A DNA stretch of 64,000 bases from Diorhabda sublineata. Its lineage: Eukaryota > Arthropoda > Insecta > Coleoptera > Chrysomelidae. A program made the translations under genes and the position numbers. The stretch covers positions 30,618,559 through 30,682,558 of the forward strand of contig NC_079476.1 of assembly GCF_026230105.1 (NCBI RefSeq). Reading direction: 5' to 3'. Positions 24,340-35,198 of this stretch are shown here, piece by piece (position 1 is the first letter of the stretch; every line of letters starts with the position of its first letter). The notes beneath the pieces are model-generated. The model saw only the letters and a program-made list of their open reading frames with translations, did not search any database and was not told where the DNA came from.

Positions 24340-25190
24340 TCTTCATGTTAATACGTGCTCGTTGAGTAGACGTATTTTCAGAATGAATAACCGATACAAG
24401 TTCACGATTCAAGAAAGTTTTTTTTTTATTATGTCGTATCTGCGCCATGTTTACCGAAAATTTCAACAACAATTTCCAAACTCTCAGCTACCAAATCGTT
24501 AGACATTGAGGAAGACGTACAAGAAATTTTTAATGACGGGCTCTGTTACCGACGCTTTGCGTTGTGGACGACCGGTATCTGTAACTTCTTTATGATGAAT
24601 GAAGAAACGCATGTACTATCTGCACTTCCAGAGGATGACTTCGATCGCAGATTGGATGCAGTCGAGATGATCCGTAGTTTCAGCGATCCATTTTGTGGTC
24701 GAATGTAGCAGCTTTCAAACTGAATGGTACGGTTAACTGGCATAGCTGCATGTACTTGAACAACCAGAATCCTTATGTGTTCATTGTTGATTCAAGGTCA
24801 CTGGTGGGCCAAAGTTATAGGAAAATGCTCGAAGATTCACGTGGGCAAATGGGTAACAAAACATTCGCGAACATCCGTTATTTCATGCAGGATGGAGCTT
24901 GCCACGCTATGCGTTATATGTGCAGCAGTACACTGTTGTTCATTTTGGAGAATCGACAGTTAGACGAAGATTCGTTGAGTGGGTCGCACGATCATGTTAC
25001 CGGACACTGTATGTTTTTTTTCTGCGAGGCATTATCAAGGACCGTGTTTTTGCCAAGCACACTTTCCGAACTGCAATTGAAGAAGAATTTGAAACTCTTC
25101 GCAGACAGCTTGACATGCTTTGCTGAAGCTGCATTTCCGTTGAGAAAGGGTGCGCAAATGCATGGATCTATATGGACATCAATTTAAACA
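24340..25190 (+). mobile_element. IS630-like transposase, decayed
   Basis: The parts follow the usual order of insect transposases with the 'QDGAPPH' box: a helix-turn-helix start near 24400, a GSVTDALRCGRPVSV linker near 24530, AAFKLNGTVN around the first catalytic acidic position near 24705, RYFMQDGACHAMRY near 24880 (second aspartate present), then a frameshift into RRFVEWVARSC near 24960. Several frameshifts; no intact enzyme. Confidence 0.7.
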
Positions 25191-25289
25191 CTTACAGTAA
25201 CTCTTTTCTCAATTTTCGTATTTCTCAATTTTTTATGATTTCATTTTGACGCAAAATTTTTTTCTCTTAATGTTAATTTGTTGCCTGAC

Positions 25290-25720
25290 TTATGCCGACC
25301 TCTGTATAACCTCTTCATCCTTCTTAGGCCTGCGGAAATACAGTGTACAAGTATAGTCCAAGGTAATGAGGTGGGGCACCATTGTGCTTGAACCCAATTT
25401 CTTCAGATAGGAAAGGGAACGATATGATCTTCTTCCATCCAGTAATACCGGCAATTATGTCGATTTATAAATCCGTTATAGCCAAATGTTGCTCCATTGG
25501 AAGCCACAATTTTATTCATAAATGTAATATTCACATCATATTCATCCATAATTGCTTCTTAAAACTTTAGTCGTTCAATATTTTCTCAAATTTCGAGATG
25601 CCGTAGTCTTGGATATATGAAAAGCTCTGTCAGGATATATCTTAAACAAATCTGCTGTATCTCCAAAACCAACAATTTTCTATGAAGAAATTCTTTCACG
25701 GTCACTTAGTTCTGAAATAA
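25290..25720 (-). mobile_element. IS630-like transposase relic, opposite orientation
   Basis: The - strand gives DVNITFMNKIVASNGATF, then GFINRHNCRYYWMEEDH, and further on KHNGAPPHY, the equivalents of the 'W.DEA.F..NG..NRHN..YW' and 'QDGAPPH' boxes. It is the same transposase group as the + strand relic immediately to the left, so two related copies face each other. Confidence 0.65.
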
Positions 25721-26068
25721 TAAATAATTTATTAATTTCGAATATCTTGTGAAAACCAACGTGATACAATTGAAACAAACTGGAGTTTACAAGTTGCGAA
25801 CACAATTAGATAGTATATAAAATATACAAAAAATTTCAATTGAGACAATTTTTCATTTAATTCATAATTATGCCACAAATTCGGTGTGCCATTTTGCTAG
25901 ACTCTGTTGTTTAATATATTTCATCCAATATCCAAAAATAAACAAAGAAGGTGAATGTTATTTGATAAATTTATTGAGAATATATAAGAAAACGACATGT
26001 AAACTAATAATAATTATTTAACATACAAAGAGTATTATTGTAAGATATTCATTATGCACCTTACATTA

Positions 26069-27352
26069 TAAGAGTGTTTCTACTTAAATTTTGAAATAGA
26101 CAAAAAAAATATATTTATAATTTGATGTGGCTCCATTGTTATTCAAAATATTCTCTATTTAGATTCGTAATCGTTTTTACACGATTGAGGTACCTCCAAA
26201 ACATGTGATTTGAACGCATTAATAGCTTCTTCAGGTGTAGAGAAACGTTGACCTCGCAATTTATTTTTGATCTGCGGGAATGAGAAACAATTACTGAGTG
26301 CCAAACAAGGACTGTACGGCAGATAAATCATCAATTCGATATTTTGACTGTTCAAAAACGTTCTTGTTTGAACTCTTGTGTTAGAGCTCGCATTGTCGTG
26401 GTGGAAAATGATTCGTCTTCTGCAATTGGTTTTCCACCATTTCCGTCGAAATGCTTCCTGCGCGAACAACTTTTATTGGATTTGGCTCATCTTGAGAGAC
26501 CCATACAGTAGATCGTTGTTCAGTTTTGAGTTCATATGCATCGATTAATGATTCTTCGCCTATCACGACATTACAGACGGCTTTTGAATACTTCGATTGT
26601 TTTTTTTCAGCATTTCTTCACACCAATCGACCCGAGATTTTTTGCGAAATTATGCAGTATCCAACGCGAATAAATCTTTCGACAGCCATGCAATATTAAA
26701 TGTATCCGAGTGGAACTAATGCCCAAGTATGCCTCAATCTCACGGTTTGTTTTGACGATCTTGCAATATCTCTCTCGCGCACAGCATCGATATTTTCTGG
26801 CACAACAGCCGATTTTGGACGATTTTCACAGAATTCATCCTGTAGCATAATGCGGCCACGATTGAAAACCAGCATGGTAATTTGAGACTGTGCTTCAACA
26901 CCAAAAGTTGTTCGGCATAATAAAATTGGTTTAACCCACGTCGAAAATTATGGAAAATAGTAAACAACTGAAATAGCGCTCGTATGATAACACGTTCTGA
27001 GTATACTGAATATACTGTTTACACCACTATTACACCAACACTAACAATTATACTGTCTGATGCGCGTTTCGATAACCAAGTTATCGTCTTCAGAGACTGG
27101 AGGTAAACTAAAAAGTTCAGTCGTTTCTTCAGTCTCTGAAGACGATAACTTGGTTATAGAAAGGCGCGCCAGACAGTATAATTGTTAGTGTTGGTGTAAT
27201 AGTGGTGGTGTAATATTCAGTATGAATATCGCCAACGGTTCCAGAAATTCCAACTTAGACGTTCTGAGTATGTTCACCATTAAAAATGTCAAACTTTATG
27301 ATGGCAATCTCATATTTTACATATCTAGAAACGTAACTAGCAGCCTTCTTAA
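26069..27352 (-). mobile_element. Mariner transposon (copy 2), interrupted
   Basis: Ends are inverted repeats: AGAGTGTTTCTACTTAAATT at 26071 and, read inward from the right end, AAGAAGGCTGCTAGTTACG, next to TA-type flanks. On the - strand near 26410-26190 the transposase reads RRIIFHHDNASSNTRVQTRT, the mariner HDN box. It continues to PYSPCLALSNCF, where the expected third Asp is lost, and IKNKLRGQRFSTPEEAINAF. Upstream parts are frameshifted. It is split near its 5' end by the 255-bp foldback element at 27004-27258. Confidence 0.8.
27004..27258. mobile_element. 255-bp foldback element with hammerhead-like cores
   Basis: Two inverted copies of a ~90-bp unit face each other: left 27013-27100, right 27131-27215. 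Shared words are CACCACTATTACACCAACAC, AATTATACTGTCTG and the CTGAAGA/GAAA core. The element is flanked by a 12-bp direct repeat ACGTTCTGAGTA at 26992-27003 and 27259-27270. Mariner copy 1 shows the same site uninterrupted near 9784. In each unit CTGAAGA is followed by a short perfect or near-perfect hairpin and GAAA, the layout of hammerhead-like cores in Penelope-like elements. No coding capacity. Confidence 0.75.
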
Positions 27353-28415
27353 TATGTAGAGCTGAGCGTTGCAAATGTTTTGCTTCATATTCAATTTTTA
27401 TTACTTTTCATCTAAATTACTTTGTTAGAATGTCTCTTCAGATGGATTATTTTAACTTTTAATCAACCTATTCATTTTGCATATTTTCTGCTTCAGATGA
27501 CAATATAGGATTAGATAAAAAAATTTTGAAATATTTAATAATATGACGAGAAAAGATTAACTTTGTATTTGAAACGAAATGATATAGGACTTTTTGATAA
27601 AACTTCGAAATTTGTTATATAGTAGTGAAATTTTGATTTCACTATGAGGTGGCGTAATCAGTTTCAAATTGATATATAACAAACTGAAAACGATGAATCA
27701 ATTGATTATATTAATATAGCATTGGTTCGATCTGATTTTCAGCTATGAATGTTGTCACAAATTCGTAGACTCTTGTGTGGCTAGGTCATAACAATGCAGT
27801 CGAATGGTCGTAGGCTCAAATCTGATTGGGAAATGTACAATTTCGCATTGTTACTATTCTACAGTATTGCGTTGCAATTGAAAATAGTATTTTCAATTAA
27901 ATCAACTTGATTTTGCATAAATCATTCACATATATGAGCCTTTTGCCAAATGTGCTATGTAAAATAATTTTCAAAGATCTTTGGTTCTGAATACGGTTTA
28001 TAATCCTATAGGTGGTCGATCGAACCTCATTATGAATGTAAATAAGGTCAATTTTTTAATACACATCTACTTTAAAATCAATCAGTTGAAAGCGAAATTG
28101 AATTAGTGTATGAGCTATTTTTTATGTTATTGTCAGTAACAATAACAAATGAAGTGAACACTTTCTTTTAAAAAAATAAACCTTATTTGAAATGCACATA
28201 CATGAAGATGAATTAAATTTCTGACGTAAATTCCGGTACAATTGATCTTTAATAATGCTTTAATAATATTTGTTAATTATGACAAAGTTGAAAAAGTATA
28301 TTCTGAATATACAGATACAGATATGTAAAATAAAGTTGATCATATCTTACTTTCCAATAATTAGCTAAAGATACGATATTGGATATGCTGCATTAGAGTT
28401 AGTCTACTACTAAAC
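27353..28415. other. No gene seen
   Basis: AT-rich sequence without recognisable domain, RNA gene or repeat structure. Confidence 0.45.
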
Positions 28416-28419
28416 TCCA

Positions 28420-29270
28420 CATAAGTGGGGATATGGTCAGCACCTATTAGCAGTATATGAAATGGAGTCTTGCCCTACTTTCATTTCTGCTGTATGACTT
28501 AGAAGACACATACTACGTTTTCTTTGTTCATCAGGCATTGTGAATTCCAGCTTTAAATTGTACCAGTGCAGGATAGAGAAGTTTCAACATCACAATCTCT
28601 GTTCTACTGTGGTTGCCGACAGCTTTTTAATCGTTTTAAGTAGAAACGAGAAGAGGCTGATTGGTTTGAAGGATTTGGGATTTGTAGTGATTTCCTCATA
28701 GTTTTGATTTGTTTTATGGTGGATCGCCACTTTAGGCAAAGTGAATCTTTAGCAAGAGCTGTACTTTGTAATTCCCACCCTTCGTGAAGCACCCATCCGG
28801 TTTTGTCGATACTTTGTGAAGGGGGTTTTTTAGCTCCACATTTTCTCTGTTAAAGAGAGCCAAACTTCGGTTCTTAAATCGAAGAGATGATCATTCTATC
28901 AGGAACATTATTACCGTTTTCGTTTTTTGTATGGGCAACTTGATTTGTATGTATCGAGAGATACTTCTTTGAGATCTTACTCCAGAATCAGTGGGTGTCT
29001 AACCCTCTGGTGTGGATGCGCATCAACTTTTGATGGAGATTGGTATTGTGTGTTTTTCACAATCGGCTTTTATTGGATTTAAAATACTTGTCACAAATGT
29101 TCGTGTGTTCCCTACATTGTGTATTTGAAGGTTATCAGTTAAAATATATTCTAGTAGCTGCTCACCTCTGCCTTTGGTATCTTTGCTTCCTCAAACAGTG
29201 TTGGGTGCATTTATTTATTTATAATCTGTTATTTTTGTTTTGTAATCTAATAGTTCACTGATTTTTTTCA
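28420..29270 (-). mobile_element. LINE reverse transcriptase relic
   Basis: The - strand reads KVAIHHKTNQNYEEITTNPK followed directly by SFKPISLFSFLLKTIKKL (28790-28625), which matches the KSFRPISLTSFLLKTLEKL signature of R1/LOA-type LINE RT. Sequence on both sides is more GC-rich than its surroundings and fits decayed ORF2. It ends ~330 bp upstream of the FAS start codon. Confidence 0.6.
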
Positions 29271-29552
29271 AGACACCCGTACACTACAAAATTTAAAAAT
29301 TCGGTACCCTCATGACTGATTTAATAATATACTTCGACATATATTCATAAGGATTTTTGCGTGGAAAATTGAATTAAACATAAAATATTCAGAAATAATA
29401 ACAAAAGTAATTATGAACATTCTAATCAAAGCTGCAAATTTATTCATTTGACTTTTTAACCCCGAATATTTAGAATTAAGAAGTTTTTTAAATACCTTAA
29501 TGACGTCTATATTTGAAAAGCTAACTAAAATCTGGAAACAGCTCAGTATCTA

Positions 29553-29568
29553 ATCACCCATCAGTTGT
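29553..29568 (+). promoter_or_regulatory. Candidate sterol-element-like site and initiator upstream of FAS
   Basis: ATCACCCATC at 29553 matches 8 of 10 positions of the classical sterol regulatory element ATCACCCCAC. TCAGTT at 29561 is an arthropod initiator match. They overlap and lie 30-45 bp before the ATG. FAS genes are known SREBP targets in animals; use of this particular site is inference. Confidence 0.3.
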
Positions 29569-29596
29569 TGCTGGATCGTTTTGATATCTTTATATA

Positions 29597-29741
29597 ATGA
29601 AGGATACCGTTGTTGACGATAAAATAGTTATAACAGGCATTTCAGGAAAATTTCCGCAATGCGAAAACGTAGACGAATTTAAAGATGCTTTACTAAATGG
29701 TGTCGATTTAGTGAGAGAAGATTCTAGAAGATATCCTGCAG
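29597..29741 (+). CDS. FAS exon 1: KS N-terminus
   Basis: It encodes residues 1-48 plus the first base of codon 49, starting MKDTVVDDKIVITGISGKFP. The 'IVI.GI.G.FP' strand is the standard start of KS domains. The ATG is the first in frame and the product begins close to the family's usual start, so no extra coding exon is needed. Donor GTAACT. Confidence 0.9.
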
Positions 29742-29916
29742 GTAACTTTTTTTTCTAACAATATTGACAGCTTGCTTGAAGCAAGCCAAACTATTGAAGC
29801 AATAGTCTTACAAAGCCAAGCGCTTCTGAATCTAGTGATCGTAGGTCACCTGAGTGTATCTATCTATTAGTAAACAGGGGTGCATAGAAACTTTTATGTC
29901 CCATCAGTTCGTTTTA

Positions 29917-29974
<58 letters not shown>

Positions 29975-30907
29975 CTGTTTAATTGATTTTAGGTCTCTTC
30001 TGTTTCAAAATTAGTTTTTTTAATCATTTTAATAGAAAAAATTGACGTTTCGCCTAATTTTAAGTCTTTATCAAAATATGATATTGACACTGACAATTTG
30101 CTTATTTATATTTTAAATATGAAAATGAAATATACAAGCAAATTCATGGTTGTGCTATGGGGGCTTCCATTTCAAGTGTTATAGCATAATTGGTAATGGA
30201 TGATCTTGAGGAAACTATTCTAAGCAAATTTTCCGATATTACTGCCGTACCGAAGAATCAAATTGAGAACAAACAAAATAAAAAATTCAATTCTATTTTA
30301 ATGATTATCACATTATATAAAATTAACAATGACGTAATAACAGAATTGAATTCTGAACCAACTTGGTCCCCAAGATATTTGAACTTCAATTCATATCATC
30401 CTATGTCACAAAAAAAATCAGTGATAATAAGTTTGGCTGATAGATCTATCCAAATATCAGATTCTGAATTTAGATTCTTAGCTATCCAAGAAGCAAAAAC
30501 TGCATTGAAAGAAAATAGTTATCCGAAAAAAATGATAAATGATATATTCAAGAAAAGGATCAATTAGAAAACGAAACAGAAATCAAATATCAAAACATAG
30601 AACATTTTTCCTTTTCTATATGTACAAGGACATAATATATTAACCAAATATTTCACTAAATTAAAATCCGAAACATATTATATATCAAGTATCTTGTACC
30701 AATTGTGACGCTGTCTACATAGGGCAGACATCTCAGTATTTAGAAAATAGACTAAGAGGTCATCAATACGATAAAAAAATATAACTGCATTAACAAACCC
30801 TGAAATATTGAAAAAACATAAATGGTTTATATTCATAAAAACGAAAAAGCTATAAATGATTGTCAGTGTCGATATCATATTTTGATAAAGACTTTTATAT
30901 ATATTTA

Positions 30908-30954
<47 letters not shown>

Positions 30955-33900
30955 TTCGAAATGTTCTTGATTTCAGGTCTCTACTGATTTACTATTGGTT
31001 TTTCATAATGTTTTAGAGACATAAAAACTGTTTTGATTTTTTTTTATAATTTTTATTTCTACTTGTTTTTGTGTGACATTCTTTTTGTCTTTTGATTGCT
31101 ATGGAGATATAAGTTAGAATGTTTAATATGTCAAAACTCAAAACTAAAACATGTTGTCTGGTTACTTCTTTTTTGCACTCAATGTATCTCGTTAAACCCT
31201 CGAGAATATTGTAGTTATTGCAATGACTTTTTATTAATGAGTCTACTCCTGCGATGATTCTATTAAAATTGTTGTTGGTCCCCAGTCTGGGTAATTTTGG
31301 TCGTTACATTGAGTTCAGGCACTCAAATTCCGCTAAAGAGCACTTTATCGACGCGATTTGGTTGGGTGTTATTGTCAAAATATAGAAGTGTGATTGTCGG
31401 TTATTATTTCGTTAATCCATTCTCTGAAGATTTAGAAGGACTTCTCCTAGTATTTCCTGTGTTTACTGGGTGATGTTTAATCTTATTTGTGATTCTGATG
31501 ACTAGCTATCTTGCCATCTTTTATGTGGTCTTCCTCTTGATCTTTTCCCTTCGGGTTTTTCATCTCTTATGATCTTTGCTAGTCTCTGCTCCTCCATTCT
31601 CGTTACGTGTTGATTCCAATTTCTTCTTCTTTCTCGTCCCCATCTTACTATATCCTGAATATTACATTGTTGCCGGATATCCTCGTTTCTTACATGGTCT
31701 CAACTAGTCTTTCCTATTATGCATCTTAATGTTTTCATCTCAGTTGTTCTTAGTGTTTGTTTTGTTTTCTTTGTATCGGCTCTAATCAATGAATTTGAGG
31801 ATCATTAAAAAGGGACTCTTGGTAAATTTTGATAGTTTGTATCGTTTCAGCAATTTCTTGATATGAGAATTATTAATCGATTCTGGTATAAAGTGATAAT
31901 AAAAAAGTTATTGATTACGCAAAAAAATCACACGAATGATGAAGAGTGAGAACAGGAAATCTAAATTCAATTAGAGTGAGTGTTCAAACTGTTTCCTGTT
32001 TCCCTAATCCATCGAATTCGATAATGGATACACAAATTACGACGTCAAAGTGCGAAGAAGCTTCATTGTGCAAAAAAATGAAGACATTCATTAGTTTGGC
32101 GTTGAATCTTCTAATATCTCGAGTAAAAGATTATTCAAAAAATCCAGGTACACCAATCAAATTTCCACGTTTAATGTGATATCAATACATGCTGCCTAAA
32201 CATTAACTTCAAAAATTGTTAATAATGTGATAATCTTCTGAGAGTTAAGTATATCTCGTTGCGTAAAAGCGGCTATGTTTGTGAAAAGAATAAATAGAAA
32301 AAAAATTGGATTGTGGGCTCTCCTTTCTTGTAATGTTTCACTCTAAACAGTAGATCACCTATCAAAAGCTCTTAACTATAATGATAAGAATGTAGCTGCT
32401 TCTACTTGAAGAGGACGTATTTGTTTGTCTTGCAATATTCCTAACTCTTGAATTTTCACCAACTGAAAATAATATTTTCTTCTTCAATGGCTCTCGTTCT
32501 TGGTCTTGGCCTTCCAGAATTCTTTTTTTTATCTCACATTTTCAGTTTTCCGATAACGTTGTTTAATAACTCTAAATGTATTTTCATTAGGTAAGTTTCT
32601 TCTCTGAAACTTTTCCTGAACATTCGTCTAAGGTTCATAACTGTGATTGTATTCAACATTTCAGTAGAATTTGATCAATGATATCTGATTCAAGTAGAAA
32701 GTTTTTAAAAATCTAATTATTTTTGACTTATCGTCATAATTATCAATAAGTTTCTATGGCAAACATAGAGAAAATCAAAGTTAACCGACCTTTTTGTAAA
32801 AAGTTATAATAGAAATACCAATTTCTTACTATGTCTACGTTTTATCGATGAGGTTATCCATGAGGTCTCATTTACCTGACAAAAACTTACCTAATTCATG
32901 ATTATTTTTTTAATAATTTTTCCATCACTTCATGCCAGCCATTCAAAATTTGAGTACATTTTTAACAACAATATCTAATTTAACAAATAACAAAGTTATA
33001 GAAATATAATTATAATTGACTCAACGTCATAACTCTCAATGAATAACAGAGAAAATGCTTTGCCAAGTAGTTGAGTAAGTTGAATAAATAATGATAGGAA
33101 CTCAGCTATTGGGGGCCTAAGTATGAAACAAACAACAGCTTGAGTTCCAGTGCCAATACTTATTTAAATTTGGAAAAAAGGATCCTATACTGATTAGATT
33201 AGATTTTTGAAATTTTACGAAAACCCTCAGCACCAATTTTTTAAATATATCCGTTTTATCGATGGGGTCTAATTTACGCGACAAAACGTTTTCAATTCAC
33301 ATAATACTCACTAATCAATAATAATTAACAACTCTATCAATACTTTGTACCAGTATCGGTTATTACATCATAATTCGAGTTTTTCAAGTGTAACTTTTTG
33401 GCGTAAAAGTAATTGGTGTTCATGTTCACCTAAGACTTTTATTTATTAACCTTAAAAAATTATGTTCAATAATAACACTGACAATTTGCTTATTTATGTT
33501 GATCTATAGATATCATGAATATCAAAATAAGGATAAAATCAACTTAGTTCCAATAAGAAAAATTAATTTTTTTCTTTGGTTCCCACATCTCAAATATATA
33601 GCGGTAATCAATTAAATTTATTAGAATTTACAAAATAGAGCTATAAATTTCACTTAAATTATTTAGATCTTTTTTATCATTTATTGCTTTTTCTTTCTTA
33701 TGAATGTGAACCATTTCTAAAAATTCCCTTTATCGTGTATTAGATTCCGTTTCAAGAATTTGCGAATCTTCATAATTGATTTTATGTTTTTTGATATCTC
33801 ATGGTTCGTTAATGCAGTTCTATTTTTTTATCGTTTTGATGACCATTTAGTCTATTTTCTAAATACTGAGATGTTTGCCTTATGTAGACAGCCTCACAAT

Positions 33901-35158
33901 TGATGTCACTTGATATATAATATTACTTCTTTTGTTTTTTGGTGTTAATTTAGTGAAATATTTGGATAATGTATTATGTCCTCTATGACTACTAATATAT
34001 TTATTGAAATAATTCGATAATTGTTGGGAAAGTACTTGTACATATGGTAGGGAAAAATGTTTTAAGTTTTGATGTTTCTGTTCTGTTTTTTAATTGATTG
34101 TGATGTCTGTATATTCTTTTTTTGAATATGTTGTTTATGATTTTTTTCGGATAATTATTTTCTTTCAATGCCGTTTTTGCTTTTTGAATAGCTAAGCATC
34201 TAAATTCAGGATCTTTTAGTTGGTTAGATCTATCTGCCAAACTTATTACCACTGATCTTTTCTGTGACATAGGATGACACGAATTGAAGTTTAAATATCT
34301 TGAGGACCAACTTGGTTTAGAATTCAATTCTGTTCTTATGTCATTGTTAATTTTATATAATGTGATAATCAATAAAATTCATTCTATTGTTTTGCTCAAC
34401 CTTGATTGTGAATTGAAGTTTTTCATGATAAGAATTGAATTTTTCACTTATGTTTTCAACTTGGTTCTTTGGTACAGCAGTAATGCAATCATCTACATAT
34501 CGGATAAAGAATGGAATATTTATATCAAGTTTGCTTAGAACCGTTTCCTTAAGATCTTCCATTACCAATTTTGTTGTGCTATAACAGCTCCCATAGCACA
34601 ACCATAAATTTGTTTGTATATTTCATTTTCATATTTAAAATATGTTGTTGTAAGTGTGAGTTCTACAACTTTTATAAATTCAATTGGAGGTATTTCTGTA
34701 TATTCTTTGATTTTGTCCCATTTTTTCAATAATATATTTTTCACAATGGTAGTAGGTATATTTGTACGAGTATATAAAGGGTGAATTGAAGGTATTGTAA
34801 ATTTTCAATTTTTTGCGTCTGATGGCGGAATAAAAAGTTGTTCTTCCCAAGATCGAATTAGATCATTATTTTGTTTTTAATAAGAATTCGTAGGGTCTTG
34901 TTTAATTTTTTTTATATAATTTAAGTAAAACTTATAGCTCTATTTTGTGAATTCTAATAAATTCAATTGATTACCGCTATATATTTGAGATGTGGGAACT
35001 AAAGAAAAAAATTAATTTTTCTTATTGGAACTAAGTTGATTTTATCCATATTCATTGATATTCATGATGGAGGTGATCTATAGATCAATATAAATAATCA
35101 AATTGTCAGTGTCAATATCAAATTTTGATAAAGACTTAAAAAAAAGTTGACACTTCAA

Positions 35159-35198
<40 letters not shown>

